A stretch of 27,947 bases of DNA from Blastocatellia bacterium (GTDB lineage: Bacteria > Acidobacteriota > Blastocatellia > Pyrinomonadales > Pyrinomonadaceae): contig JACDAY010000388.1 in assembly GCA_013695195.1 (NCBI GenBank), forward strand, positions 1 through 27,947, written 5' to 3'. Positions within the stretch are counted from its first letter, which is position 1; the number at the start of each line of letters is the position of its first letter. Positions 1 through 8,208 of this stretch are shown piece after piece. Both the position numbers and the translations under genes were made by a program. Below the pieces are notes generated by a model that was not told the DNA's origin, made no database searches, and worked only from the letters and a program-made list of their open reading frames with translations.

Positions 1-435
1 GACGCGAACTCACCGACCCCGAAAGCGGCTCCGGCGTCTGCCGCGACATCACCGGCTGGAGCTCCGGCCGACGCAATGGCAACAACTTTGATGGCGGTCG
101 AAACCCAAGCGTGGGACGCCTGGAAACAGCGGGACGCCAAAGCAGTTGAGGCGATCATGGCAAAGGATTTCACATACCTTTCCGGAACCGGCCCCCAGAA
201 CAAGGCCGCTTCGATAAAGTTATGGTCCGAACCGAAGTGTGAAGGCCTGACTTACACGCACAGCGAACCGAAGTCGGTTTCTCTCTCGAAGGACGTCGCG
301 TTAGTCACCTACAAGGCTGACGTCAAAGGCACCTGCGACGGCAAGGCCATTCCGCCATCAGTCTTGGCCGCATCCTTTAGCGTCAAAGAGGGCGACAACT
401 GGAAAAACGCCTTCTACACAGACGTCAATCGGTAG
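1..435 (+). CDS. SnoaL/DUF4440-like protein, 5'-truncated by the window edge
   Basis: The reading frame is open to base 1, so the true start lies outside the window; an internal ATG at 76 is probably not the start. The visible N-terminal part is an Ala/Pro-rich linker of about 25 residues, as often found between a lipoprotein signal and a soluble domain. The remaining ~110 residues read like a SnoaL/NTF2-like DUF4440 domain: an N-terminal helix with AWDAWKQRDAKAVEAIMAKDF, a strand with FTYLSG, and a final WKNAFYTDVNR strand. DUF4440 domains form small alpha/beta cone folds with varied or unknown functions, so no substrate can be named. An attached lipoprotein signal upstream is inference only. 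A hairpin with a T-run follows the stop codon. Confidence 0.7.
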   Translation, partial: DANSPTPKAAPASAATSPAGAPADAMATTLMAVETQAWDAWKQRDAKAVEAIMAKDFTYLSGTGPQNKAASIKLWSEPKCEGLTYTHSEPKSVSLSKDVALVTYKADVKGTCDGKAIPPSVLAASFSVKEGDNWKNAFYTDVNR

Positions 436-456
436 GTCGAAATTCGGGAAAAGAGA

Positions 457-490
457 CAAAGCCTGGGCAATGCTCCGGCTTTTTTTATTT
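457..490 (+). terminator. Rho-independent terminator after the DUF4440-like gene
   Basis: A nine-base stem (460-468 with 472-480, one mismatch and one G-T pair) around a three-base loop is followed directly by a T-run at 481-490. It lies about 25 bases past the stop codon of the upstream gene. Confidence 0.7.
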
Positions 491-570
491 TGAAGCTAAA
501 CGCTGAAACAACCGATCCGGAGAATCGTTGACCTACCCCCGCGGTAAGGCTGGAATGAGGGTCAATTTTT

Positions 571-834
571 ATGAACAACAAAGAAAGATGTCAGAGCTGC
601 GGCATGCCCTTGTCGGGTGATGTGTCAACTTTCGGCACTGCAGCGGACGGCTCGCCGGTATCCGAATACTGTATGTTTTGTTATAAGGACGGCGGCTTTA
701 CGCAGCCGGGACAAACACTCGACGAAATGATAAAAAGCTCGGTTGATTTTATGACGGCGAATCTAGGTTTTACAAATGAGCGGGCCGCCGAGATGTCGAA
801 TGAGGTAATTCCCAAGCTAAAACGGTGGCAGTAA
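571..834 (+). CDS. Small zinc-ribbon protein (putative zinc ribbon domain family)
   Basis: This 87-residue protein starts with two CxxC-type knuckles, CQSCGMPL at residues 7-14 and CMFCYKDGGFT around 34-44, separated by a region containing SEY. This pattern fits the 'putative zinc ribbon' family (PF12674 type) of small bacterial proteins. The four cysteines probably bind one zinc ion structurally. The rest is a helical tail ending in ERAAEMSNEVIPKLKRW. The family has no defined biochemical role. It is probably cytoplasmic, since no signal or membrane segment is seen. A GAGGG sequence lies upstream of the ATG. The gene is preceded by a terminator and faces the CrtC-like gene 14 bases downstream, so it is probably transcribed alone. 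Confidence 0.8.
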   Translation: MNNKERCQSCGMPLSGDVSTFGTAADGSPVSEYCMFCYKDGGFTQPGQTLDEMIKSSVDFMTANLGFTNERAAEMSNEVIPKLKRWQ

Positions 835-848
835 CCGCGAAGCGACCT

Positions 849-1961
849 CTAGATCAACGGCCCTTTCCCGTTTTTACCTGTACGCACATCGCTAAACCAA
901 TTAAGCCACCGGTGTTTCAATGCTTTAGGAGCAAGAAACTCGGTGATTCCAGTTGTTTTATGCTGTTTTTCGTCGCTTAACGTAAGTGTGATCTCGCTTA
1001 AAAAACGGAGATAATAAAAACTCGAATCGATCACTTTTAGCGGGTTGACGCTCATTCGGATATTGTCTTCGGAGATCAATCTCAGCCGCGTCGGGTATCT
1101 GATCCCGAATTTGTCGCGGACGTAATTCTGCTCTTCGTACTCGACGTTTCTCGTTTCGAGTTTTCCGTTACGGACAATAAAAAGTTTTGTGCTCGGGCTA
1201 TCATCGCCTATTTCACAATACCGGTAGAATACCGCAGTGCAGTCGGCAAAATGAGCTCTGCCCCAATGCCAATCGCGAACGGTTTTAGCCAGCCATCGAT
1301 TGTCCAGGTTATGATCGTGATAGCCCGTCCCGCGAAAGCTCCGGGTATCGGATTTCCGGCCTTTCGAATCATAAACCATGATCTTGCCGGTAACATCCGA
1401 GCGAGGAGCGACCATATTCCAGCAGTGCGAGGAATCCCCGTAGGAAAAAGCTTCCGGCTGAAAATCCGATTCAATAGAAAGCCATTCAAACTCCGCTTCC
1501 AGACGCCGGTTTCTGGACAGGGGAGTGTTTATCGAGACATTGTATCCCGAACCATACGATGCCGATTCGAACCGGAATGAACAATTGCCGATCCGGCATT
1601 CGGGATTATCTTCACTCGCCGAAAAGGCTCTTCCGCTATACTCGTTGACGGCATGATATCTCGGTTTGCCGTCCCGAAAATATGTAATCGAAATAGCGGG
1701 AAACCTCTTGTCAGAATCGTCTGTGTGAGCGGGCGGGTTGTATAATTTAGCCGCTGCTGCTGAAGGTTCTGATCGGTTATAACGCGGCGAATAAATGAAA
1801 TTGTCCAGAAAAACAATGATAATGGATTCGCTTGCGTCGTCCGACAATGCGTCGAAATACCACCATTCATAGGCTTTCGGGTCCTTTTGCGGATGCCAAA
1901 CGTCAGCTTTCAGGCTTGAGGAAAATGCGAATTTGTCGGTGAGAGTTTTTTGCGTCGTCAC
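849..1961 (-). CDS. CrtC-like carotenoid 1,2-hydratase family protein
   Basis: The 370-residue protein has the signatures of the CrtC/AttH lipocalin-like family: AYEWWYFDAL near residues 30-39, and GTGYHDHNLDNRW followed by DWHWGRAHF around 211-238. CrtC adds water across the terminal 1,2 double bond of acyclic carotenoids such as neurosporene or lycopene. As I recall from Rubrivivax gelatinosus CrtC, four residues (two in an HxW pair, two in a YxD pair) are required. Both pairs appear here, as H179/W181 and Y214/D216. No signal peptide is evident. No other carotenoid gene (crtB, crtI, crtD, crtF) lies in the window, so the substrate is uncertain. It could act on another isoprenoid or lipid. 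The gene stands alone, convergent with the zinc-ribbon gene and divergent from the OB-fold gene. Confidence 0.75.
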   Translation of the reverse strand: MTTQKTLTDKFAFSSSLKADVWHPQKDPKAYEWWYFDALSDDASESIIIVFLDNFIYSPRYNRSEPSAAAAKLYNPPAHTDDSDKRFPAISITYFRDGKPRYHAVNEYSGRAFSASEDNPECRIGNCSFRFESASYGSGYNVSINTPLSRNRRLEAEFEWLSIESDFQPEAFSYGDSSHCWNMVAPRSDVTGKIMVYDSKGRKSDTRSFRGTGYHDHNLDNRWLAKTVRDWHWGRAHFADCTAVFYRYCEIGDDSPSTKLFIVRNGKLETRNVEYEEQNYVRDKFGIRYPTRLRLISEDNIRMSVNPLKVIDSSFYYLRFLSEITLTLSDEKQHKTTGITEFLAPKALKHRWLNWFSDVRTGKNGKGPLI

Positions 1962-2112
1962 GATGATTATTCAGACATCTGCGGGGATATTCTCGAAATA
2001 ATAGTAAGAGAATCGCAGAAAGCTAAAAATTTGGCAAACTTTCAACGTAATTTTGAATCTTTAGTGCTAGAAACGCTGCTCCCCGATTATTCTACAAATT
2101 AAGGAGAATGTA

Positions 2113-2484
2113 ATGAAAAACGTAACAAAATCAATTTTGTTTATGTTAGCAATATTTACTGCTGTATTCGCGGCGGCGTGCCCTGAAAGGACGAGTATTG
2201 CCGACATCGAAACGAACCCGTCGAAATATCAAAATAAGGAAGTAGCGATAGCCGGAACGGTAAAAGACAGCTATGGCATCTCAATCCCGGGAACGCCTCT
2301 ACGAGGCGGTGCGTATAAAATTGACGACGGAACGGGGTCGATGTGGATTTTAACCGAGGACAGCGTTCCGGCAAAAGGTGCTCAGATCGGCGTAAAAGGG
2401 CTCGTCGGAAGCGGCTTAAACTGGAAGGGTAGAAACTACGGGCTTGGAATGTACGAAAAAGACCGGAGATTTAAAAAACGATAA
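2113..2484 (+). CDS. Small secreted OB-fold protein, possible lipoprotein
   Basis: A 123-residue protein with an N-terminal signal sequence: a Lys-containing start, a hydrophobic core at about residues 8-20, then AAAC with Cys23. The Cys could be lipidated, but the -3 position is Ala rather than the usual Leu, so this is a weak lipobox. The rest reads like a small OB-fold of the tRNA-anticodon-like or YgiW type: KEVAIAGTVKDSYG, a glycine-rich linker, AYKIDDGTGSMWILTED and GAQIGVKGLVGSG. Such stand-alone periplasmic OB domains have no general assigned role. A strong AGGAG lies 6 bases before the ATG. A perfect 12-bp hairpin follows about 40 bases after the stop, so it is likely monocistronic. 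Confidence 0.75.
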   Translation: MKNVTKSILFMLAIFTAVFAAACPERTSIADIETNPSKYQNKEVAIAGTVKDSYGISIPGTPLRGGAYKIDDGTGSMWILTEDSVPAKGAQIGVKGLVGSGLNWKGRNYGLGMYEKDRRFKKR

Positions 2485-2522
2485 AGTAGTTACAGCATCC
2501 AGTTTCTGATTTGTCTTTGACT

Positions 2523-2560
2523 AAAACGGGCAGCACGCTGGAATGCAGGCTGCCCGTTTT
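2523..2560 (+). terminator. Strong hairpin terminator after the OB-fold gene
   Basis: Arms at 2523-2534 and 2549-2560 are a perfect 12-bp inverted repeat, with a GGGCAGC core flanked by A4 on the left and T4 on the right and a 14-base loop. The symmetric A/T flanks allow termination in either direction, but only plus-strand genes flank it. Confidence 0.8.
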
Positions 2561-2652
2561 GCTATGAACATTTTATTGCATCGTGAACATTTTCGTGTAA
2601 GAATTCGTTAGAACTCGAGTCTTTCGCGAAAACGACCTTTTGGAGAGAGTAG

Positions 2653-3201
2653 ATGCATTGTCCCCGTTGCGGCCAGCAGCAGCTATCCGCAGAAACCAAA
2701 TTTTGTTCCAGGTGCGGCTTTCAGCTTGGGTTGGTAAGTGAACTGCTGATCCACGGCGGCTATCTTCCCCAATTGGCCGATCTCTACAAAAAGAAAACTA
2801 TTTTTACGCGCAAGAACGGTATTATGTTAAGCCTTCTTTGGTTCATTATATTCGTGCCTCTACTTACATCGATTTTCGGTGCAGCTTTGAACATTGAGAT
2901 TCTCGGCATAATATGCGCTCTGATCGGGGTTTTCGGAAGTTTCATGATTTTTGTTGCGTCGCTCGTGTACCTGGGTAAAGCGCCGATGCAGTTCGATATG
3001 CAGATTAACGAGCCAAGAGTCGGGAATGCAAACACTTTTTACGACCAAGCAAAACGCGGTGCACTTCCGCCTCAGCAAAATCAGCCGGCGTCAAGTTATA
3101 TAGCGCCTGAAAACACTTGGAAAGGAGCCGACACCGGTGAATTCGCCCGGCCTGGCAGCGTAACTGATAGCACCACAAAACTTCTTAAGAAGGATGAATG
3201 A
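2653..3201 (+). CDS. Zinc-ribbon membrane protein of unknown function
   Basis: The 182-residue protein opens with a zinc ribbon, CPRC at residues 3-6 and CSRC at 18-21, of the type often placed at the start of bacterial membrane proteins. After a linker of about 35 residues come two hydrophobic segments, roughly residues 56-76 and 78-104 (LLWFIIFVPLLTSIF; IICALIGVFGSFMIFVASLVYL). The C-terminal ~70 residues are polar and look disordered, rich in Gln, Pro and Ala. The ribbon is probably cytoplasmic. A GGAGAG sequence lies just upstream of the ATG. No specific function can be assigned. The start is well supported because the first CxxC begins at residue 3. Confidence 0.75.
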   Translation: MHCPRCGQQQLSAETKFCSRCGFQLGLVSELLIHGGYLPQLADLYKKKTIFTRKNGIMLSLLWFIIFVPLLTSIFGAALNIEILGIICALIGVFGSFMIFVASLVYLGKAPMQFDMQINEPRVGNANTFYDQAKRGALPPQQNQPASSYIAPENTWKGADTGEFARPGSVTDSTTKLLKKDE

Positions 3202-3213
3202 CTTTGTACGGGA

Positions 3214-3347
3214 GCGGGGGCAAAGCCGCCCTTCCCGACCTGTAATTATTTAACTTGATTTGTTTGGTGCTTTTACTTTGTTTTTACACAGGATAAGAAA
3301 GGACAAGTCAACAAATTACAGGTCGGGAAGGGTTGCTTTGCACCCGC
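3214..3347. repeat. MITE-like inverted repeat, 134 bp
   Basis: Two 34-base arms (3214-3247 and 3314-3347) are reverse complements at 31 of 34 positions and enclose a 66-base AT-rich centre with no coding potential. The arms carry a GC-rich outer half and the core CTTCCCGACCTGTAATT. It lies between two convergent genes (zinc-ribbon membrane protein and ggt). The arms are longer than a normal terminator stem and have no adjacent T-run, so a miniature inverted-repeat element or a repeat of the genome's own family is more likely. No target-site duplication was obvious, and copy number elsewhere is unknown. Confidence 0.6.
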
Positions 3348-3412
3348 CGCTTTATCTGGAAATAAAAATAAACCGGAGCAATTTTTTGAATTGCGCCATT
3401 CAATCGAGTTAA

Positions 3413-5149
3413 TTAATAACCTATCGCTGCGCCGTCGCTGCGAGAGTCTATCGCTCCAAAACGGACGCCCTCTTCATTAATCATAATGCCGGTCGCGGAT
3501 GCGATCGTAACCGGCTTATTTCCAAATTTGTGCCCGTAACCGCCTAAAATTTTCAGCGTGTCGGGCGACATTCCGTAAGGCTCGAATAATATCTCGTCAG
3601 GGAACCACTGATGGTGGATTCTGGGTGCATCGATAGCCTGCTGTATGTTCATATCGTGATCTATCACGTTTATAACCGACTGCATCACCGCCGAAATAAT
3701 CCTCGGGCCGCCGCGTGCGCCGAGAGCAAACCAAAACGAGCCGTCCTTTCTGAGAACGATAGTAGGCGTCATCGACGATAACGGGCGCTTTTTCGGCTGA
3801 ACCGCATTTCTTTCTCCCTGAATCAATCCATACAGATTTTCCTTGCCCGGCCGCGCCGCAAAATCGTCCATTTCATCATTTAGCAAAACTCCCGTGCCCT
3901 TGGCGGTAACGCGCGACCCATAGAGATCATTGATTGTGTAGGTATTGGTAACGACGTTGCCGGCCGCATCGACAACTGTAAAGTGAGTGGTTTCGGTCGG
4001 CTCTTTTCCGACGATTTGTCCGTGACCGATTTCCCGGCTCGAAGTCGCTTTTGCTAAATCAATTGTCGAGCGTCGTTCTGCAATATATTTTTTGTCGATC
4101 AGTTGATTTACGGGCACATCCGCAAAATCCGGGTCGGCCATAAACTCGGCCCGGTCAGCAAAGGCCCGTCTTGAAGCCTCGGCCAAAACGTGATATTTCG
4201 CCGACGAGTTATAACCCATGGAACGCACATCGTACGCTTCAAGCATATTCAAAACCTGCAGCATTACAATTCCGCCCGAGCTCGGCGGCGGCATTGAAAT
4301 TATTTCGTAACCGCGATAAGCGCCCCGTAAAGGCGTTCGCTCCCTCGCTTGATAATTCTTTAGATCTTCAAGCGTGATAAGGCCGTTATTGACCCGCATG
4401 TCGGCGGCGATAAGACGGGCCGTTTCCCCCGTGTAAAATTCCTTTGCGCCCTGAGCTTGAATTCTCCCAAGCGTCTGCGCCAATTCAGGCTGGCGGAAAA
4501 TATCGCCTTCCTTATAAAATTTGCCGTCATTGAGAAAAATTCGGCTGCTGTCCGCATATTTCGACAAGTTCGTCTTATACGCTTCCAGGAGATTAGCGAG
4601 ACGGAAAGTGAGCTTGTAGCCATTTTGAGCGAGAATCCGCGATGGTTCCACGAGGTCGCGCCATTTGATTTTGCCCGAACCGTATTTTTTGAAAGCTAGG
4701 TCGAAACCGGCAAGAGTTCCGGGAACGCCGGACGCACGGTAACCAATCGTCGAGGAGCCCTCGCCTGCGATCAAAGTACCGTCCTTATTGACAAAAACAT
4801 TGCGGGTTGCGGCCATCGGAGCCATCTCACGGTAGTCAATCGCGAAGGTTTTGCCGTTTTTCAATCGAATCAACATAAAACCGCCGCCGCCGATATTCCC
4901 CGCTTCGGGATAAACAACAGCCAGTGCGAGGCCGACAGCGATTGCTGCGTCCACCGCATTCCCACCCTTCCTGATGATATCTATTCCGATCTTAGAAGCC
5001 AGCTCATGCTGCGACGCGACCATCGCGTGCCGGGAGCGAACCGGTTCCCGCCATGATCCATAAATCTTCGATTCCATCGGAATATTCAAAAGAAGAAAGG
5101 CCGTCGATAGTAAGGACGCAATCAGTTTTTTCAGCGGTTTCATTGTCAT
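3413..5149 (-). CDS. ggt: Gamma-glutamyltransferase (glutathione hydrolase), secreted precursor
   Basis: The 578-residue protein matches the Ntn-hydrolase gamma-glutamyltranspeptidase family in length and order. An N-terminal hydrophobic signal (residues ~8-24) suggests periplasmic export. The large-subunit part has GGNAVDAAIAVGLALAVV (62-79) and GNIGGGGFMLI (84-93). Autoprocessing should occur before Thr387 in ETTHFTVVD, which becomes the N-terminal nucleophile of the small subunit. Later motifs include GTGVLLNDEMDDF, PLSSMTPTIV and a GARGG segment. The enzyme cleaves gamma-glutamyl bonds of glutathione and related compounds and can transfer the glutamyl group. The start could also be Met3 (5143). 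The gene is divergent from the Nramp-like gene across 204 bases and has no operon partner visible. Confidence 0.95.
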   Translation of the reverse strand: MTMKPLKKLIASLLSTAFLLLNIPMESKIYGSWREPVRSRHAMVASQHELASKIGIDIIRKGGNAVDAAIAVGLALAVVYPEAGNIGGGGFMLIRLKNGKTFAIDYREMAPMAATRNVFVNKDGTLIAGEGSSTIGYRASGVPGTLAGFDLAFKKYGSGKIKWRDLVEPSRILAQNGYKLTFRLANLLEAYKTNLSKYADSSRIFLNDGKFYKEGDIFRQPELAQTLGRIQAQGAKEFYTGETARLIAADMRVNNGLITLEDLKNYQARERTPLRGAYRGYEIISMPPPSSGGIVMLQVLNMLEAYDVRSMGYNSSAKYHVLAEASRRAFADRAEFMADPDFADVPVNQLIDKKYIAERRSTIDLAKATSSREIGHGQIVGKEPTETTHFTVVDAAGNVVTNTYTINDLYGSRVTAKGTGVLLNDEMDDFAARPGKENLYGLIQGERNAVQPKKRPLSSMTPTIVLRKDGSFWFALGARGGPRIISAVMQSVINVIDHDMNIQQAIDAPRIHHQWFPDEILFEPYGMSPDTLKILGGYGHKFGNKPVTIASATGIMINEEGVRFGAIDSRSDGAAIGY

Positions 5150-5239
5150 AAACAGACTTTAGCAAATTTCCTAAGATTTGATAATTGAGGCAAGTTGCTC
5201 GTTATATATTTTCGCTGGATTTCCCATCCGATCCTTGGA

Positions 5240-5301
5240 AACTGAAAATATTTTTCACACTTTCATATCTATCCTAAAAAAGCTATATTCAGTTTTCAGT
5301 T
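5240..5301. promoter_or_regulatory. Weak inverted repeat in the ggt/Nramp-like divergent promoter region
   Basis: The 204-base AT-rich gap between the two divergent starts (5150-5353) must hold both promoters. A 9-bp perfect inverted repeat, AACTGAAAA at 5240-5248 and TTTTCAGTT at 5293-5301, is separated by 44 bases. The spacing is wide and the composition is AT-rich, so it could be chance. I see no Mn-sensing yybP-ykoY riboswitch pattern. Confidence 0.2.
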
Positions 5302-5353
5302 CGCGATTTAACGAATATCATATTAAACATGACTGACGGCGACAGTTGCAGCA

Positions 5354-6661
5354 ATGATCATTACGCGCTTTTCACCGAAAAACATCGTGCGCGCAACGCG
5401 GAATTTTCCTTCGCTTATCCGTCGAAGCCTGTCCGAATATCGCTTTTTTGCATATTTGGCTATTCTCGGGCCGGGCATTATCGCGGCGAACGCCGGTAAC
5501 GACGCGAGCGGCATCGCTACCTACTCGACCGTTGGCGCGGCCTTTGGATATTCCCTGCTTTGGGTTTTCATTCCGATGGTTTTAAGCCTGATCGTTGTCC
5601 AGGAGATGTGCGCGCGTATGGGAGTCGTTACCGGCCAGGGGCTGGCGGATTTGATCCGCGAACAGTTCGGGGTAAGGTGGACAGCGTTTGTTATGCTGGC
5701 ACTCTTAACGGCGAATACCGGCGTAATAATCTCCGAATTTGTTGGGATCGCCCAAGCATCCGAACTTCTCGGAGTTTCGCGCTACATAGCAATCCCGCTG
5801 GCAGGCGGCCTGATCTGGTGGCTGGTCGTTAAAGGCTCACAGAAGCGCGTCGAGCGTGTGTTTCTGGCAATGTCTCTCGTTTTTTTCACATATGTAATCT
5901 CGGCATTTCTATCCAAGCCGGAGTGGACCGAGGTTGGGGAAAGTTTCGTCGAACCGGTATTCAGCCTCGACACAGTTTTTCTTTTCACGGTAATGGCTCT
6001 GATCGGAACGACGATCACGCCCTTTATGCAGGTTTTTGTGCAGTCGTCGGTGGTTGAAAAGGGTATGGACAAGGACGACCTGCCGCTTGTCCGCGCGGAC
6101 GTAATTGTCGGGACGGTCTTTGCTTGTTTGATCGCGGCATTTATAGTTATTTCTACCGCGGCAACACTTCACGTTCAAGGCATTACAAATATTGATTCCG
6201 CAGCTACGGCCGCCGAATCACTTGCTCCGATTGCAGGCACGTATGCGAAATATCTCTTTGCCGTAGGGCTTTTCGGAGCGGCGATGCTGGCGATGGGCGT
6301 ATTGCCGCTTGCGACTGCTTATTCGATCAGCGAAGCTCTTGGCTTTGAAAAAGGGCTGTCGCGTTCGTTCCGCGAAGCGCCTATTTTTCTCGGGATATTT
6401 ACATTGCTTTTGCTTGTCGGCGGAATCGTTGCGATGATACCCGGAATTCCGCAGATAAAGCTGCTTCTGTTTACGCAGTGCGTCAACGGCTTATTGCTCC
6501 CCATCGTTCTGACGGCAATTGTCTCGCTTGCAAATAACCGGGAAATTATGGGCGAATATAAGAATAATGCGGCCCATAATATATTTGCGTGGACGATAAC
6601 GGGCATAGTTTCCATTCTCTCGCTATTGTTGATTGGAAAAACGATTGCTGATATGTTTTAG
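5354..6661 (+). CDS. Nramp-family divalent cation transporter, variant metal-site motifs
   Basis: A 435-residue inner-membrane protein with about eleven hydrophobic segments and the general COG1914 pattern: GPGIIAANAGNDASGIATYS in TM1 (residues 39-58), then a GAAFGYSLLW stretch and an EMCARMGVVTGQGL loop. In classical Nramp proteins TM1 carries DPGN and TM6 an ATVMPH-type motif, whose Asp, Asn and Met bind Mn or Fe. Here TM1 reads D50-A-S-G53 and TM6 reads GTTITPF (218-224), so the Asn is Gly and the Met is Thr222. Transport of a divalent cation is likely, but a harder ion such as Mg or Mn is possible. No clear Shine-Dalgarno sequence precedes the ATG. The MscS-type gene follows after 8 bases, so the pair is probably one transcript. 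Confidence 0.85.
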   Translation: MIITRFSPKNIVRATRNFPSLIRRSLSEYRFFAYLAILGPGIIAANAGNDASGIATYSTVGAAFGYSLLWVFIPMVLSLIVVQEMCARMGVVTGQGLADLIREQFGVRWTAFVMLALLTANTGVIISEFVGIAQASELLGVSRYIAIPLAGGLIWWLVVKGSQKRVERVFLAMSLVFFTYVISAFLSKPEWTEVGESFVEPVFSLDTVFLFTVMALIGTTITPFMQVFVQSSVVEKGMDKDDLPLVRADVIVGTVFACLIAAFIVISTAATLHVQGITNIDSAATAAESLAPIAGTYAKYLFAVGLFGAAMLAMGVLPLATAYSISEALGFEKGLSRSFREAPIFLGIFTLLLLVGGIVAMIPGIPQIKLLLFTQCVNGLLLPIVLTAIVSLANNREIMGEYKNNAAHNIFAWTITGIVSILSLLLIGKTIADMF

Positions 6662-6669
6662 CAAGATTT

Positions 6670-8181
6670 ATGCCCGCGTCTATTCTGCAAAAAAAAGCCG
6701 TCTATTTTGTCGCGTTTTCGATTGTCGTCATATTGATACTCGTCCTTCTGCCTTTTGTTGAAAGGTTTGTCCATGGCTACGTGCTTGCACAGCTAAATCT
6801 TGCCGTCATGCCTGATGGATCTGTTGCAACCGCCGTCGGCAGTGCGCCGGGGATGATGACCGAAACTTCGGTCGGAATTTTATTAAACCTTTTCCGTCTG
6901 GGAAGAATTTTGCTATGGATGGCGCTTATAATCGCGGTTGTCCGTTTTTTCGGCCACTTAATATTTACGACGGCGTTCAGAACAAACCAGAATGAAATCT
7001 CATCGCTCGTCAAAACAGTTCTTTCAATAATTGTCTACATTGTAGCTTTTTTTATAATCTTTCAGTCGCAGTATCCTAACGTCGAGCTCGCTCCGCTCTT
7101 TACCGGATCGACGATTATCGGTATTGTTGTCGGTTTGGCTCTTCAGGATACGCTAGGAAATCTTTTTGCCGGAATTGCCCTGCAGGCTGACCAGGGCTTT
7201 CAGATAGGCGACGTTATCTCTATTTCCGATAGGGCAACAGGAGTTGTGGAAGTCGTTTCCTGGCGCGGCGTAAAGATTAGAACGTTTCAAAACAAACTGC
7301 TTGTGATAAGTAATGCAGTTATGGGTAAGGAAGCGATTGAGGTCGCGGCGCGCGGCAATTTGAACGCACGGCTTGTTTTTTTTAATACGCTTTATTCCAA
7401 CTCTCCTTCCAAAACTATTCAGGTCATTCGTGAAGCCGTCCGTCAGGTGGAAAACGTTTCGCAAAAGATCCGGCCCATTGTACGAATCAGGAATCTGGGT
7501 GATAACGGCATTGACTGGGAGGTAAAATATTGGGCGGAAGACTACGCGTTATACAACGACACGGATGCACTGGTCAGGCAACGAATCTGGTATGTTTTTA
7601 ACCGGGAAAAAATCGACTTTGCTTATCCCACGCACACTGTCTACATTGGAAACGAGCCGGTAGGAAAAACGCCGGCCGAATACGTAAATTCGACTTCCGA
7701 ATATCTCAGCCGCGTGCCGATATTTGCACCGCTTTCGCAGGAAGAACTGGAAAAGCTCGCCCGGGCTTCGAACGACCGCATCTTCGCACCCGGCGAATTG
7801 ATAGTGCGAAAAGGCCAGCAAGGCAATTCAATGTTCGTGATCACCAGCGGAGCCGTCAAGGTTCAAGTTCCCCAACACAATTATGCACAGACAATCAATA
7901 ATTTACGGGAAAATGATTTTTTCGGAGAAATGAGTCTCCTCACTGGGCAACCGCGTTCCGCAAATGTGATTGCCACCGAGGAAACAACTGTTATACAAAT
8001 TAGAAAAAGCGCTCTAAGACCGATTTTTGAAGAAAATCCCGAACTTGTGAAATCTATATGCGATCTGATCGAGGAGCGGCAGCTCCTGTTGAAGCAGGAT
8101 ATGCAGAATATAGTTGAAGATAAGGAAACAACATCTAAAGGAGTAATGGCGTCGATTAGAAATTTCTTCGGTCTTTCGTAG
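6670..8181 (+). CDS. MscS-type channel with C-terminal cyclic-nucleotide-binding domain (bCNG type)
   Basis: The 503-residue protein has three or four N-terminal membrane segments (about 11-31, 68-98, 112-132 and the pore helix region). The MscS core motif follows: GIVVGLALQDTLGNLFAGI (151-169), then the beta domain beginning GFQIGDVISI. From about residue 345 there is a cyclic-nucleotide-binding domain with PGELIVRKGQQGNSMFVI and the phosphate cassette FGEMSLLTGQPRSANV. This is the architecture of bacterial bCNG channels, MscS relatives that open or close with cAMP and respond poorly to membrane tension. It sits in the inner membrane with the nucleotide domain in the cytoplasm. Eight bases separate it from the transporter upstream, suggesting joint expression. 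The downstream neighbour is convergent. Confidence 0.9.
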   Translation: MPASILQKKAVYFVAFSIVVILILVLLPFVERFVHGYVLAQLNLAVMPDGSVATAVGSAPGMMTETSVGILLNLFRLGRILLWMALIIAVVRFFGHLIFTTAFRTNQNEISSLVKTVLSIIVYIVAFFIIFQSQYPNVELAPLFTGSTIIGIVVGLALQDTLGNLFAGIALQADQGFQIGDVISISDRATGVVEVVSWRGVKIRTFQNKLLVISNAVMGKEAIEVAARGNLNARLVFFNTLYSNSPSKTIQVIREAVRQVENVSQKIRPIVRIRNLGDNGIDWEVKYWAEDYALYNDTDALVRQRIWYVFNREKIDFAYPTHTVYIGNEPVGKTPAEYVNSTSEYLSRVPIFAPLSQEELEKLARASNDRIFAPGELIVRKGQQGNSMFVITSGAVKVQVPQHNYAQTINNLRENDFFGEMSLLTGQPRSANVIATEETTVIQIRKSALRPIFEENPELVKSICDLIEERQLLLKQDMQNIVEDKETTSKGVMASIRNFFGLS

Positions 8182-8208
8182 CCATATCAGAATCGGGAAA
8201 GATAATTA

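Noticed and set aside
1251..1580. Plus-strand open frame opposite the CrtC-like gene
   Set aside because: It is a shadow of a well-supported family gene on the other strand, with no start signal or family match.
3214..3347. A CRISPR array or insertion sequence
   Set aside because: There are only two inverted arms, no direct repeats with regular spacers and no transposase frame.
5150..5353. Mn riboswitch (yybP-ykoY) before the Nramp-like gene
   Set aside because: The characteristic conserved loop sequences are not seen; the region is AT-rich promoter-type sequence.
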